A DNA stretch of 64,000 nt from Burkholderia sp. Ax-1719 (GTDB lineage Bacteria > Pseudomonadota > Gammaproteobacteria > Burkholderiales > Burkholderiaceae). A program made the position numbers and the translations under genes. The stretch covers positions 186,001-250,000 of the forward strand of contig NZ_VWWJ01000006.1 in NCBI RefSeq assembly GCF_011753055.1, given 5' to 3'. The notes under the pieces were generated by a model, which worked only from the letters and a program-made list of their open reading frames with translations, did no database searches and was not told the DNA's origin. Shown here piece by piece: positions 25,797-35,394 of the stretch (its first letter is position 1; each line of letters opens with the position of its first letter).

Positions 25797-27320
25797 ATGC
25801 TCCTTACGCCCGGCCATCTGACCCTGCCGCAACTGCGCCAAATCGCTCGCGAGTCGGTCAAACTCGAACTCGACCCCGCAAGCTTTGCCGCGATCGACGC
25901 GGGCGCGCGCGCCGTCGCCGAAATCACGGCCAAGGGCGAGCCCGCCTACGGCATCAACACGGGCTTCGGCCGCCTCGCCAGCACGCATATCCCGACCGAC
26001 CAGCTCGAACTGCTGCAGCGCAATCTGGTGCTTTCGCACGCAGTGGGCGTGGGCGAGCCGATGTCGCGTCCGGTCGTTCGTCTGCTGATGGCGCTCAAGC
26101 TTTCCAGCCTTGGCCGCGGCCACTCGGGCATCCGCCGCGAAGTGATGGATGCGCTGATCACCCTGTTCAACGCCGACGTCCTGCCGCTGATTCCCGTGAA
26201 GGGTTCGGTGGGCGCTTCCGGCGATCTTTCGCCGCTCGCGCATATGTCGGCGGTGCTGCTCGGCATCGGCGAAGTGTTCATCCGTGGTGAGCGCGCCAGC
26301 GCCGAAGCGGGTCTGGCTATCGCCGGTCTCAAGCCGCTCACGCTGCAAGCGAAGGAAGGTCTCGCGCTGCTCAACGGCACGCAGGCCTCCACGGCGCTCG
26401 CGCTCTACAACATGTTCGCGATCGAAGACCTGTACCGCACGGCGCTGGTGTCGGGCGCGCTCTGCGTGGACGCGGCGGCCGGTTCGGTGAAGCCCTTCGA
26501 TGCGCGCATCCACGAACTGCGCGGTCATCGCGGCCAGATCGAGGCGGCGGCGGCGTATCGCGCGCTGCTCGAAGGCTCGGCGATCAACCTGTCGCATCAG
26601 GATTGCGACAAGGTGCAGGACCCGTACTCGCTGCGCTGCCAGCCGCAGGTGATGGGCGCATGTCTGGACCAGATGCGCCATGCCGCCAATGTGCTGCTGA
26701 TCGAAGCCAACGCCGTGTCGGACAATCCGCTGATCTTCCCGGAAACGCACGAAGTGCTCTCGGGCGGCAATTTCCACGCCGAACCGGTCGCTTTCGCCGC
26801 CGACAATCTCGCGCTGGCCGCCGCTGAAATCGGCGCACTCGCCGAGCGCCGCATCGCACTCCTGATCGATGCGACGCTGTCGGGCCTGCCGCCGTTCCTC
26901 GTCAAGGATGGCGGCGTGAACTCGGGCTTCATGATCGCGCACGTGACGGCTGCAGCGCTGGCTTCGGAAAACAAGACGCTGGCGCATCCGGCTTCGGTGG
27001 ATTCGCTGCCCACTTCGGCAAACCAGGAAGACCACGTGTCGATGGCGACCTTCGCCGCGCGCAAGCTCGCCGATATCGCCGACAACACCGCCAACATCCT
27101 CTCGATCGAACTGCTGGCCGCGGCCCAGGGCGTGGATCTGCGCGCGCCGCACGCCACCAGCCCGGCATTGCATCACGTGATGCAGGCGGTGCGCAGCGAA
27201 GTGCCGCACTACGATCTGGACCGCTACTTCGCGCCCGATATCGCGGCGATGACGCAGCTTGTGCAGAACGGCACGATCGCGGCGCACAGCCCGTTCTCGT
27301 TCGAGTCGGAAGCGCGTTAA
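25797..27320 (+). CDS. hutH: Histidine ammonia-lyase
   Basis: 507 residues from the ATG at 25797. It removes ammonia from L-histidine to give urocanate, the first step of histidine degradation, in the cytosol. [15 protein letters not shown] contains the Ala-Ser-Gly (140-142) that cyclises to the MIO cofactor. [11 protein letters not shown] around Y51 supplies active-site residues. Length matches the family. hutC follows 45 bp downstream. Two HutC-like operator sites precede it. Confidence 0.97.
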   Translation: MLLTPGHLTLPQLRQIARESVKLELDPASFAAIDAGARAVAEITAKGEPAYGINTGFGRLASTHIPTDQLELLQRNLVLSHAVGVGEPMSRPVVRLLMALKLSSLGRGHSGIRREVMDALITLFNADVLPLIPVKGSVGASGDLSPLAHMSAVLLGIGEVFIRGERASAEAGLAIAGLKPLTLQAKEGLALLNGTQASTALALYNMFAIEDLYRTALVSGALCVDAAAGSVKPFDARIHELRGHRGQIEAAAAYRALLEGSAINLSHQDCDKVQDPYSLRCQPQVMGACLDQMRHAANVLLIEANAVSDNPLIFPETHEVLSGGNFHAEPVAFAADNLALAAAEIGALAERRIALLIDATLSGLPPFLVKDGGVNSGFMIAHVTAAALASENKTLAHPASVDSLPTSANQEDHVSMATFAARKLADIADNTANILSIELLAAAQGVDLRAPHATSPALHHVMQAVRSEVPHYDLDRYFAPDIAAMTQLVQNGTIAAHSPFSFESEAR

Positions 27321-27365
27321 GCGCGGCAGGCGCGGGCTTTGTGAGGAGCTCGCGCCGAATTCACG

Positions 27366-28061
27366 ATGAACGCACCCGCATACCAGGGCATCAAGGACTT
27401 CATCCTCGCGCGCATTCATGCGGGCGAGTGGGGCGAGGGCGACCAGGTGCCGTCGGAGAACGAACTGGCGCGCGATTTCAAGGTCGCGCGCATGACCGTG
27501 AACCGCGCGCTGCGCGAGCTGACCGCCGAACAGGTGCTCACGCGCGTGCAGGGCGCGGGCACCTTTGTCGCGCGTCCGAAGTACGAATCGACGCTGGTGG
27601 CGATCCGCAGTATCTCCGACGAAATCCTCGCGCGCGGTCACGCCTATCGCGCGCAGGTGCTGGAAATCGGCGCGATCGACGCCGACGATGCACTCGCCGA
27701 CGAAATGGGCCTGCGCGCAGGCGCAACGCTGTTCCGTTCGCGCGTGCTGCACTTCGAGAACGACGAACCCGTGCAGCTGGAAGAACGCTGGGTCAATCCC
27801 GCGCTCGCGCCCGACTACACGCAGCAGGATTTCACCCAGACCACGCCAAACCAGTACCTCGTGCGCGTCGCGCCTTTGCAGCGCGTGGAGTACCGCATCG
27901 AGGCGCTCGCACCCGAAGACGACACACGCGCGCATCTGGCGATGAAGGCCGCCGAGCCTTGCCTCGTGCTGCATCGCCGCACGTGGTCGCGCCAGGCGGT
28001 GGCATCAGTGGCCAATCTCTGGCATCCGGGCAGCCGGTATCGCTTCACCGGGCACTTCTGA
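27366..28061 (+). CDS. hutC: HutC, GntR-family histidine utilisation repressor
   Basis: 231 residues. N-terminal GntR winged helix (YQGIKDFILARIHAGEW, VPSENELARDFKVARMTVNRALRELT, GAGTFVARPK) and a C-terminal UTRA effector domain with SRVLHFENDEPVQLEERWVN, the HutC signature region that binds urocanate. It should repress hutH through the two sites at 25739-25786. The usual downstream hut genes (hutU, hutI, hutF/hutG) are not present in this window. Confidence 0.93.
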   Translation: MNAPAYQGIKDFILARIHAGEWGEGDQVPSENELARDFKVARMTVNRALRELTAEQVLTRVQGAGTFVARPKYESTLVAIRSISDEILARGHAYRAQVLEIGAIDADDALADEMGLRAGATLFRSRVLHFENDEPVQLEERWVNPALAPDYTQQDFTQTTPNQYLVRVAPLQRVEYRIEALAPEDDTRAHLAMKAAEPCLVLHRRTWSRQAVASVANLWHPGSRYRFTGHF

Positions 28062-28295
28062 CCCGCGACGGGTTATCACGCAGTCCGAAGCATTATCGGG
28101 CAGCGAAGTCACCATCTAACGTTTCGACCCCGCTTTAAAGCGGTTGAAAACGCATTGCTCTCATTTTCCTTTCGGTTGTGACCGATTGTGACGCAGCTAT
28201 CGAACTGCGGCACGCGGGTTGCATCATGCCTTGCGATGCAGCTAACCTTGAGGAATTGGCCAGGCAAGATTGGCCCAGAAGGGAGGACCTGAGCG

Positions 28296-28961
28296 ATGGA
28301 AGACTCCGGAGCAGCGCTCATGCCCGTGTGGCGCGCGAATCTCGCGATGCTCACCCGCGAAGTGGGCGCGGTCACGCGTCTCGCGCGGATGATGACGTTT
28401 TCCGAGAGCTATATGAAGCTGATCGTGTCCGGACGGCGCGATTTCAGCGCGGAGTTCGTGCGCGGCGTGGAGGCCGTGACGGGCCTGCCCGAAGGCTGGA
28501 TGGACGAGCGCCACGAGGCGGCCGAGGTGCCACCGCAGGCGCGCGCCGCCATCGCCGACGAAGCGCCGCACGCGCGCTTTCGCGGTACGGCGCACCCGGT
28601 GCGCAAGGCGCCGGTGCTGCGCGCCGAGCCGATTTTCGGCCAGCGCGCGGGCAACCGGGCCGAGGTCCCCGGCGGGACTCAAGCAGGCGCGGCAAAGCGC
28701 CCGGCGGGCACGCGCAAGATCCGCGATCTGGCTGCGCAGGATGTGCGCAAGCTCGAACGCCATCTGAGCATGCTGCCGGTGGAGCCTGGCGCGTTGCGTG
28801 CGCGCATCGAGGACGTCATCGCGCAGGCCGAGACCGACGAACACGTGCGCGCCGATCTCGAAGGCCGACTGGAGCAGATCGAGAAGCATCGCGAGTTGCT
28901 GCTGCGCCACGTGTCGCGCCTCTACGCGCTGCTCACGCGCACGGGTGACGAAGAACCCTGA
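28296..28961 (+). CDS. XRE/Cro-like DNA-binding protein of unknown role
   Basis: 221 residues; GGGAGG lies about 10 bases upstream. The N-terminus (LTREVGAVTRLARMMTFSESYMKLIVSGRRDFSAEFVRGVEAVTGLPEGWMD) looks like a Cro/CI helix-turn-helix in which a short basic loop (SGRRDF) follows the recognition helix. A low-complexity linker (90-145) is followed by a helical C-terminal part (150-215) that could dimerise. No close family recognised. A perfect 14-bp palindrome, CCGCTTTAAAGCGG (28130-28143), lies in its upstream region and may be its operator. Confidence 0.65.
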   Translation: MEDSGAALMPVWRANLAMLTREVGAVTRLARMMTFSESYMKLIVSGRRDFSAEFVRGVEAVTGLPEGWMDERHEAAEVPPQARAAIADEAPHARFRGTAHPVRKAPVLRAEPIFGQRAGNRAEVPGGTQAGAAKRPAGTRKIRDLAAQDVRKLERHLSMLPVEPGALRARIEDVIAQAETDEHVRADLEGRLEQIEKHRELLLRHVSRLYALLTRTGDEEP

Positions 28962-28988
28962 AGCGGGCGTGCGCGCTTTCACACGCGC

Positions 28989-29867
28989 TTAAACGCGCAG
29001 TTCCGCGAGAATCTGCTCGGCGAGAAAGTCGCAGGGCGGCCGGTTCGAGCGCGCGCTGCGCGCGAGCACCACTTCAAGCTCCGGCAATTCGGGCAGGCCG
29101 TGCTGGCGGCCGAGCGTCACGAAGGTTTCGGGCACGGCGCAGCGTGCAAGCGGCGCGACCGCGAGACCCGCCGCCACCATGCTGCACAGACCCATCAGGC
29201 TCGGGCTTTCGTATGAAGTGCGATAGGTGATGCGCTCGCGTTCGAGCGCTTCGATGGCGTTTTCGCGCGCCACGCTGCCCGCGCTAAAGAGCGCGATCGG
29301 TAACGGACGCTCGCGCCAGATTTCCCGGCCAATCGCCGCGCTCACGCCTGCGGGCGGCCCGGCCCATACCATCGGCTCGAAACGGATAAATTCGCCTGCC
29401 AGCCCGCCGGAACCCGTCGTGCTGGTCACGCAGGCCAGATCGATCTTGTTCTCGCGCACCAGCGGCGCGAGTGCGCTGCTGGGCAGCCCCACCACCTGGA
29501 TTTCCACCTTCGGCCAGTTCGCCGAGAACTTGCGCAGCACCGGCGGCAGCAGCGACGACGCGTAATCGTCGGGCATGCCGATCGACACGCGGCCCTTGAC
29601 TTCGGGATGCGCCAGCGAGGCCCACGCCTCGTCGCGCAGTGCCAGCATGCGACGCGCATAGCCAATCAGCGTGTGGCCGTCGGGCGTGGGTGTGACGTTG
29701 CGCGGCGCGCGGATAAAGAGCGGTTTGCCGATCGCCTCTTCGAGCGCACGGATCTGCATCGACACGGCCGCCTGCGAGCGATGCACGAGCGCCGCGCCAC
29801 GCACGAAGCTGCCGGCGTCGGCCACGGCCACCACCATGGCGAGCACGTCGAGATCGAGGGTCTTCAT
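28989..29867 (-). CDS. LysR-type transcriptional regulator
   Basis: 292 residues. Helix-turn-helix LDVLAMVVAVADAGSFVRGAA to VHRSQAAVSMQIRALEEAIG, then VTPTPDGHTLIGYARRMLAL and the substrate-binding-like domain. Divergent from an aminotransferase gene (153 bp apart), its likely target. Two tandem inverted repeats lie 27-53 bp upstream of its start. Confidence 0.92.
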   Translation of the reverse strand: MKTLDLDVLAMVVAVADAGSFVRGAALVHRSQAAVSMQIRALEEAIGKPLFIRAPRNVTPTPDGHTLIGYARRMLALRDEAWASLAHPEVKGRVSIGMPDDYASSLLPPVLRKFSANWPKVEIQVVGLPSSALAPLVRENKIDLACVTSTTGSGGLAGEFIRFEPMVWAGPPAGVSAAIGREIWRERPLPIALFSAGSVARENAIEALERERITYRTSYESPSLMGLCSMVAAGLAVAPLARCAVPETFVTLGRQHGLPELPELEVVLARSARSNRPPCDFLAEQILAELRV

Positions 29868-29893
29868 GAACTTGGGCTGAAAAGCAGGTTGCT

Positions 29894-29920
29894 ATCAGAA
29901 AATCTGATTGAAAAGTTCAA
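29894..29920. promoter_or_regulatory. Tandem inverted repeats in the LysR/aminotransferase intergenic region
   Basis: ATCAGA-AAA-TCTGAT (29894-29908, perfect 6+3+6) is followed, sharing one base, by TTGAA-AAG-TTCAA (29908-29920, perfect 5+3+5). Both are A/T-rich in a GC-rich setting and close to the LysR start, fitting an autoregulatory binding site. Confidence 0.45.
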
Positions 29921-30020
29921 TATAACGCGTTTGTCTGAAGATGGCGACGTCCGTATGCTGGCCTGTATCCGCTGCGATCGGATCCGATCACGCCACTGAC
30001 CGCCCAAACCGGGGAACGCC

Positions 30021-31283
30021 ATGTCGACAAGCCCGCCCGATGTTTTGAACTACGAACGATTCCGGCAACTGCAGATGCGTCTGGATCTTTCACGCGGCAA
30101 GCCCGCGCCCGAACAGCTCGATCTCTCGCAGGCCTTGATCGACGAGGCGGGGCAGGCGGGCTATCGCGCACGTGATGGCTTCGACTGCCGCAACTATGGC
30201 CTGTTGCTGGGACTGCCCGAGGCGCGCGAACTGGGCGGCGATTTGCTGGGCGCGCCGCCCGCGCAGGTGGTGGCGGCCGGCAACTCCAGTCTCGAACTGA
30301 TGCACGATGCGCTGGCATTTGCCTTGCTGCACGGCGTGCCGCAAGGCAACGCTGGCGAACGCAGCGCCCCGTGGCGCGCGCAGGGCGACATCGCATTTCT
30401 TTGCCCCGCCCCGGGTTACGACCGGCACTTCGCAATCTGCGAGGCGTTGGGCGTTCGCATGATTGCCGTGCCGATGCGCGACGACGGGCCCGATATGGAG
30501 ATCGTCGAATCGCTCGTGCGCGAGGACGCCTCGATCAAGGGCATGTGGTGCATGCCGCTCTACAGCAACCCAACGGGCGCGATCTACGCCGATGACGTGG
30601 TGCGCCGCCTCGCCGCCATGCCCACCGCCGCGCCGGACTTCCGCCTGTTCTGGGACGACGCCTACCGATTCCATCATCTGACCGATACGGCGCACGCGAC
30701 GCTCGACGTGCTCGCGGCAAGCGCGGCGGCGGGCCATGCCGATCGGGTGCTGATGTTCGCCTCGCTGTCGAAGGTGACGATTGCGGGCGGCGGGATGGCC
30801 TGGCTGGCCGCGTCGCCGCGCAACGTGGCCTGGTGGCAGCGCTGCGCGTCGTTTCGCACGATCGGGCCGGACAAACTCAACCAGTTGCGGCACGTGCGCT
30901 ACCTGCGCGACCGCGCGACGCTCGACGCACTGATGGCCCGCCATCGTGCGCTGCTGGCGCCAAAGTTCGCTGCCGTCGATGCGGTGTTGCGCGAACATCT
31001 CGCCAACGTGCGGGGCGTGCGCTGGAATGTGCCGCAAGGCGGCTATTTCATCAGCCTCTATGTGCCACCCGGCCATGCGCGGCGCACCGTCGAACTTGCG
31101 GCAGAGGCGGGGCTCGTGCTCACGCCCGCGGGCGCGGCGTTCCCTTATGGCGTCGATCCGCATGACAGCCATCTGCGGATCGCGCCGTCGTTTGCATCGC
31201 TGGACGAGGTGAGGCTGGCGGCGCAGGGGATCGCCGTGTCGTTGCTGCATTCGCTTGCGACCACCGAGGCGCTGGCGGGCTAA
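30021..31283 (+). CDS. PLP-dependent aminotransferase, class I (aspartate aminotransferase-like, PF12897 type)
   Basis: 420 residues; GGGGAA precedes the ATG. MRLDLSRGKPAPEQLDLSQALI is the distinctive start of the PF12897 group (related to aspartate aminotransferase). NSSLELMHDALAFALLHG and YSNPTGAIYADDVV are class-I-fold features. The cofactor lysine is in FASLSKVTIAGGGMAWL. FWDDAYRFHHL holds the Asp that contacts the PLP ring. Cytosolic. Substrate pair unproven, likely Asp or similar with 2-oxoglutarate. Regulated probably by the divergent LysR protein. Confidence 0.88.
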   Translation: MSTSPPDVLNYERFRQLQMRLDLSRGKPAPEQLDLSQALIDEAGQAGYRARDGFDCRNYGLLLGLPEARELGGDLLGAPPAQVVAAGNSSLELMHDALAFALLHGVPQGNAGERSAPWRAQGDIAFLCPAPGYDRHFAICEALGVRMIAVPMRDDGPDMEIVESLVREDASIKGMWCMPLYSNPTGAIYADDVVRRLAAMPTAAPDFRLFWDDAYRFHHLTDTAHATLDVLAASAAAGHADRVLMFASLSKVTIAGGGMAWLAASPRNVAWWQRCASFRTIGPDKLNQLRHVRYLRDRATLDALMARHRALLAPKFAAVDAVLREHLANVRGVRWNVPQGGYFISLYVPPGHARRTVELAAEAGLVLTPAGAAFPYGVDPHDSHLRIAPSFASLDEVRLAAQGIAVSLLHSLATTEALAG

Positions 31284-31350
31284 GGCAGCGGGGCGCCGGG
31301 CGGCAATGTGCTAAAACGGGGGCTCGCGCCATTGTCCGAACGAGGTTCCG

Positions 31351-33291
31351 GTGCCCCGATCGCTTTCAACGTCTTATGCCGTCTTCCGCCCGGCCTGCGC
31401 GCTTGCGTGTGCTGCGTTGTGTGCTGCGTTATTCGCGCTTGCGAGCGCCTGTGCGCACGCCCAGACGCCCATCGACGACGACGTGCCGCCCGCCACGCTC
31501 GAACGTGACGTCCACCTGTTCGTGATCCAGAAAGACGGCTCGGGCGAGGAGCACGACGATTCGACTATCCGGGCCAACACCACGGCGGGCGTCGATGCGG
31601 TTGCGCAGCGCTATGTCTGGTTCAATAAGGATATCGAATCGATTACTTCGCTCAGCGCGCAGACCATCGACCCTGACGGCAACGTGCACGAAGTGGGCGC
31701 AAGCAGCATCCGCGACGTGCAGGAGCCGCGCTCGGCGGGCGCGCCGACTTTCCAGGACGGCGTCCTGCGCACCGTCATTTTCCCAGGTGTGCAGCCGGGC
31801 GCGCGCGTGCGTCTGGTGTTCGACAAGCGGCGCGGTCACGCGCTGCAGGCGGGCACGTTTTCGTATTTCGTCGAGCCGCCGGGCGAACCGGTCGAGTTCC
31901 AGCGCCTGATCTTCGATCTGCCCGCCGACCTGCCGCTTTACGCCGATGCGCGCGGCTACGAAGCGCAACCGCCCGTCACCGAGAACGGCCGCACGCGCTA
32001 TACCTTCGATTTCCGTCAGGGGCAGTTACCGCCGCTGGAAGCCGGGGCGGTGGCGCGTGTGAACTGGGGCGCGCGCCTGATGGTGACGACCGTGCCCGAT
32101 TACGCCAGCTTTGCCGCGCGCTATCGCGAGGCCGCCGCGGACCCGAGCGCCACCGATCCCGCCATCGCTGCCTTCGCGCGCTCGCTCACGGCGGGCGTGA
32201 CGGACCCGCGCGAGAAGGCCGCGCGCATCTACGACTGGATGCGCCTGAACATTCGCTACGTGGCGCTCTTTCTTGGCACGACGGCGGCCGCGCCGCATCG
32301 CGCGGTCGACATCCTGCGCGACCGCTACGGCGACTGCAAGGACCATGTCGCGCTCTTCACGGCGTTGCTGGCGGCCGTGGGCGTTCGCGCCGAGGGCGCG
32401 TTGCTCAACCTCGGGCCGGTCTATTCGCTGCCTTCGGTGCCGGGCTACGGCGAGGAGGCCATCAATCACGTGATCGCGTGGCTGCCCGATCTGGGCGTGT
32501 TCGCCGATACCTCGTCGGGCGGCGTGGCCTTCGGCTTTCTGCCTGCGGGCGTGATGGATCGCCCGGCGCTGCTCGTCGATGAAGGCGTGCTGGTGCGCAC
32601 GCCCGCGACCCAGCCGCGCACGCGTTCGGCGCAACTCGACATCGACGTCGGCGAGGACGGCAATGCGTCGTATCGCTATCGCGTGGAGGAAGCGGGCGCG
32701 CTGGCCGAGACGGAGCGCAATACCTTTCGCCGTGCCACGCATCAGGGCGCGCAGCAGATCGCCGCGCAGCGCCTGCGGCAAACCGGCCTGGCAGGCACGG
32801 CGCGCCTGGGCACGAGCGCACTCGACGCGATGGGCGGCCCGTTCGCCGCCACCACCGAGGGCACGCTCGACCATGTGGTCTGGCCCGACGGCACCACGGC
32901 GCTGCCCGCCTTAAGCAGTCTGTCGGGCGGTATCACCACGCAGCTCGACAACTGGCTCGCGGTGCAAAAGCGCACGCAGCCGTGGGCCTGCATCAGCGGG
33001 GATTTCGAGGAGCACGCGCGCATCGCGCTGCCGGCATTCGCACGCGTGACCGATTTGCCGCGCGACGTGGTGGCGAGTGTGGCAAGTGCTGCAAGTGCCG
33101 CGCCGCTCGACTACAGCGCGCATTACGTATTCGATCGCGACACGCGCACGGTGGAGGTCACGCGCAAGCTGTCGGCGCATTTCGGGCGGCAGATGTGCAC
33201 GCCGGAGGATTTCGCGCAGATGCACGAGGCCTTGCTGCGCATGCAGCGCGATGCGCACGCACAGATTGTCGTGCGCGCCAGGGTTCAATGA
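31351..33291 (+). CDS. Exported DUF3857/transglutaminase-like protein
   Basis: 646 residues from a GTG at 31351 with CGAGG upstream. The signal peptide is hydrophobic to about residue 35 (ending ACAHAQ). A DUF3857 domain covers about 50-260 (TSLSAQTIDPDGNVHEV, FPGVQPGARVRLVFDKRRGHAL). A transglutaminase-like core follows at about 270-390 with a complete Cys-His-Asp triad: C329 in YGDCKDHVALFTALL, H373 in INHVIAW and D386 in FADTSS. A further C-terminal domain follows. Such proteins are exported peptidase-like enzymes of unknown substrate. Confidence 0.88.
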   Translation: MPRSLSTSYAVFRPACALACAALCAALFALASACAHAQTPIDDDVPPATLERDVHLFVIQKDGSGEEHDDSTIRANTTAGVDAVAQRYVWFNKDIESITSLSAQTIDPDGNVHEVGASSIRDVQEPRSAGAPTFQDGVLRTVIFPGVQPGARVRLVFDKRRGHALQAGTFSYFVEPPGEPVEFQRLIFDLPADLPLYADARGYEAQPPVTENGRTRYTFDFRQGQLPPLEAGAVARVNWGARLMVTTVPDYASFAARYREAAADPSATDPAIAAFARSLTAGVTDPREKAARIYDWMRLNIRYVALFLGTTAAAPHRAVDILRDRYGDCKDHVALFTALLAAVGVRAEGALLNLGPVYSLPSVPGYGEEAINHVIAWLPDLGVFADTSSGGVAFGFLPAGVMDRPALLVDEGVLVRTPATQPRTRSAQLDIDVGEDGNASYRYRVEEAGALAETERNTFRRATHQGAQQIAAQRLRQTGLAGTARLGTSALDAMGGPFAATTEGTLDHVVWPDGTTALPALSSLSGGITTQLDNWLAVQKRTQPWACISGDFEEHARIALPAFARVTDLPRDVVASVASAASAAPLDYSAHYVFDRDTRTVEVTRKLSAHFGRQMCTPEDFAQMHEALLRMQRDAHAQIVVRARVQ

Positions 33292-33301
33292 CGAAGGCCG
33301 C

Positions 33302-34504
33302 TCAGCCGCCGCGCGTCGTCACCGGCACCCAGGCGCCTTGCTTGACCTGATAAAGCGTCGATGTGCCGTTCTTGAGCGCGCCGGTGTCGTCGAAGGCAAT
33401 GTGGCCCGTCACGCCGTCGAAGGAGAGCGACTTGAGCGTGGCGCGAAACACATCGGGATTCGCCGACTTTGCCGCCGTCATCGCGTGAATCGCGGCCCAG
33501 GTCGCGTCATAGCTGAACGGCGCATAGGCCAGCACATCGGCGCCAAAGCGGCTCTTGAACTTCTGCGCGAAACGCGGGCCGTCGGGCAGTTGCGCCAGCG
33601 GCCGCCCGTATTCCCAGGCAAGCGCGCCGTCACCGGCCGGCCCCGCGAGCTGCACGAAATCGGGGATCGCCACGCCGCCGCCGCCCACGAACTGCGTGTT
33701 CATGCTGCGCGCCTTCATCTGTTTGACGAGCGCCGCGGCCTGGCGCGCGAGTCCGCCGAAGTAGAGCAGATCGGCGTCGGCGGCCTTGATGCGCGCGAGC
33801 TGCGGGCCAAAGTCGCCCGCTTCGATCGGCGCGAAGTCGCGCGCGACCACGTTGCCGCCGTGTTCCTTGACGGTGCGCTCGAACACGTCGGCTTCACCCT
33901 GGCCGAACGCGGTCCGGTCGTCGACGATGGCGATGCGCCGCGCCTTCACGACTTCGACCGCCCACGCGCCCGCGATGCCCGCGTTCTGCGCGTCGTTGGC
34001 GATCACCGTGAAGGTGTTGGCAAAGCCCTGCGAGGTAATGACGGGATTGGTCGCGGCCGGGTCGATCATCGGAATGCCGGCGCTTTCGTAAATACGCGAG
34101 GCCGGAATTGCCGTGCCCGAATTGAAGTGGCCGACCACGGCCGCCACGTTCTGGTTCGCGAGTTTCGCCGCGGCCTGCACGCCCAGGCGCGGGTCGGCGC
34201 GGTCGTCGATGGCGATCAGTTCGAAATGCGCGGTCTGCTCGCCGATCTTGATGCCCTGCGCGTTGGCGTCGTCCAGCGCGAGTTGCACGCCGTTCTGCAG
34301 GTCGTGGCCGTAATTCGCGTAGTCGCCGGAAAGCGGGGCGACGAAGCCGATGCGAACCGTGAGCGGGCCGGCTGCGCGCACGGTTGCGCCCGGCGCGGCG
34401 GCGAGGGCGCACGCGAGCGCGCCCGCGCATAGTGCGAAGAGCGCGACGCGGCGCTCGCGCGAAGGCGGGCGCGGATCGACGCTGGAAGTGTGGCGCGGTC
34501 TCAT
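33302..34504 (-). CDS. Branched-chain amino acid ABC transporter substrate-binding protein (LivJ/LivK-type)
   Basis: 400 residues. The signal peptide has a long n-region (MRPRHTSSVDPRPPSRERR), then ALFALCAGALACALAAAPG, with cleavage near VRAAG. The mature part opens VRIGFVAPLSGDYANYGHDLQNGVQLALDDAN, the LivJ/LivK signature, and has VAAVVGHFNSGTAIPASRIYE. Ligand probably an amino acid. No permease or ATPase gene lies nearby, so it must use a transporter encoded elsewhere. Confidence 0.92.
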   Translation of the reverse strand: MRPRHTSSVDPRPPSRERRVALFALCAGALACALAAAPGATVRAAGPLTVRIGFVAPLSGDYANYGHDLQNGVQLALDDANAQGIKIGEQTAHFELIAIDDRADPRLGVQAAAKLANQNVAAVVGHFNSGTAIPASRIYESAGIPMIDPAATNPVITSQGFANTFTVIANDAQNAGIAGAWAVEVVKARRIAIVDDRTAFGQGEADVFERTVKEHGGNVVARDFAPIEAGDFGPQLARIKAADADLLYFGGLARQAAALVKQMKARSMNTQFVGGGGVAIPDFVQLAGPAGDGALAWEYGRPLAQLPDGPRFAQKFKSRFGADVLAYAPFSYDATWAAIHAMTAAKSANPDVFRATLKSLSFDGVTGHIAFDDTGALKNGTSTLYQVKQGAWVPVTTRGG

Positions 34505-34742
34505 CGTGACTCCTGGCGCTGTGCGGGCGCGGCGGTGTTCTTGTTTATTACGGTTGCGCGAAGCTGTTGGGGCAGGGGCGCGCCATCATGGCGAAGCAGT
34601 CTTGCGGCGATGCGGCTGAATGTGCTGCTGGATTGGCGGTCGCTTTGGCGAGTGAGCGCGCCCGGCGGGCGTGAGCGCAATATAACAGGCTGGCGTGACG
34701 CCCGGCCGGGCCTGGGCTCCGCGGCCCCGACGGGCTGGCGGC

Positions 34743-35204
34743 CTAGTAGCCGGATTGCAGCGCGAGCAGCGTGTCGCGCAATTGCACCAGCGGCGCCATG
34801 GCGCCTTCGGTGGCCCAGCCTTCGAGATCGTCCAGTGCGCGGTTGCAGCCGTCGAGCACCACGTCCAGGTCCACCGGCACGCCGTTGGCCAGCGCAAAGC
34901 GGATGATCGCCTCGAAGCGTGCGCAGTCGTCGTCGCCATAGGCGATGTCGAGGTTGTCGGCGATGGTCTGGGCGATGTCGCTGCGCTCGCGGTCTTCGGC
35001 ATCGACGAAATCGATGATGCCGCGCGCGACGTCGGGGGCGTGGTAGAGCGCGATATCGAGCCACTGGGCGGCGTCGAAATCAGCGTCATGGCTATGCTCT
35101 TCGAAATATTCGATCGCTTCCTGCTCGTGCGTTTCACCGCCATCGACGGCAAGGCACAGCTGCTCGAAATATTCTTCCTGTTCGCTACGGATGGAATCGG
35201 ACAT
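34743..35204 (-). CDS. Acidic hypothetical protein
   Basis: 153 residues, strongly acidic (EQEEYFEQLCLAVDGGETHEQEAIEYFEEHSHDADFDAAQWLDIAL), mostly helical in appearance, with no signal peptide. VDLDVVLDGCNRALDDLEGW is a further helical block. No family recognised. Codon use and lack of overlap support a real gene. GC-rich inverted sequence lies just past its stop on the minus strand (34695-34740). Confidence 0.7.
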   Translation of the reverse strand: MSDSIRSEQEEYFEQLCLAVDGGETHEQEAIEYFEEHSHDADFDAAQWLDIALYHAPDVARGIIDFVDAEDRERSDIAQTIADNLDIAYGDDDCARFEAIIRFALANGVPVDLDVVLDGCNRALDDLEGWATEGAMAPLVQLRDTLLALQSGY

Positions 35205-35394
35205 CGGTCAATCTCTTTACTGATCTGGCTTCAACTAAGACGGTAGGCGACGCGGCGCAGAACGCCGGACAAACGGCTGGCCGCGTGCACATGCGGATCG
35301 CATTATAGGATGCGCCGCGCCGGCTGGCCGTGGTTTGGCGTCGGTTAGGCGTCGGCTTAGCCACGTGCCCGCGCAAACGCCACCGTCGGAAAGC

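Noticed and set aside
24732..27974. 1080-codon minus-strand frame across LysR, hutH and hutC
   Set aside because: It is antisense to three well-supported genes; His/Arg-rich composition is typical of GC-rich shadows.
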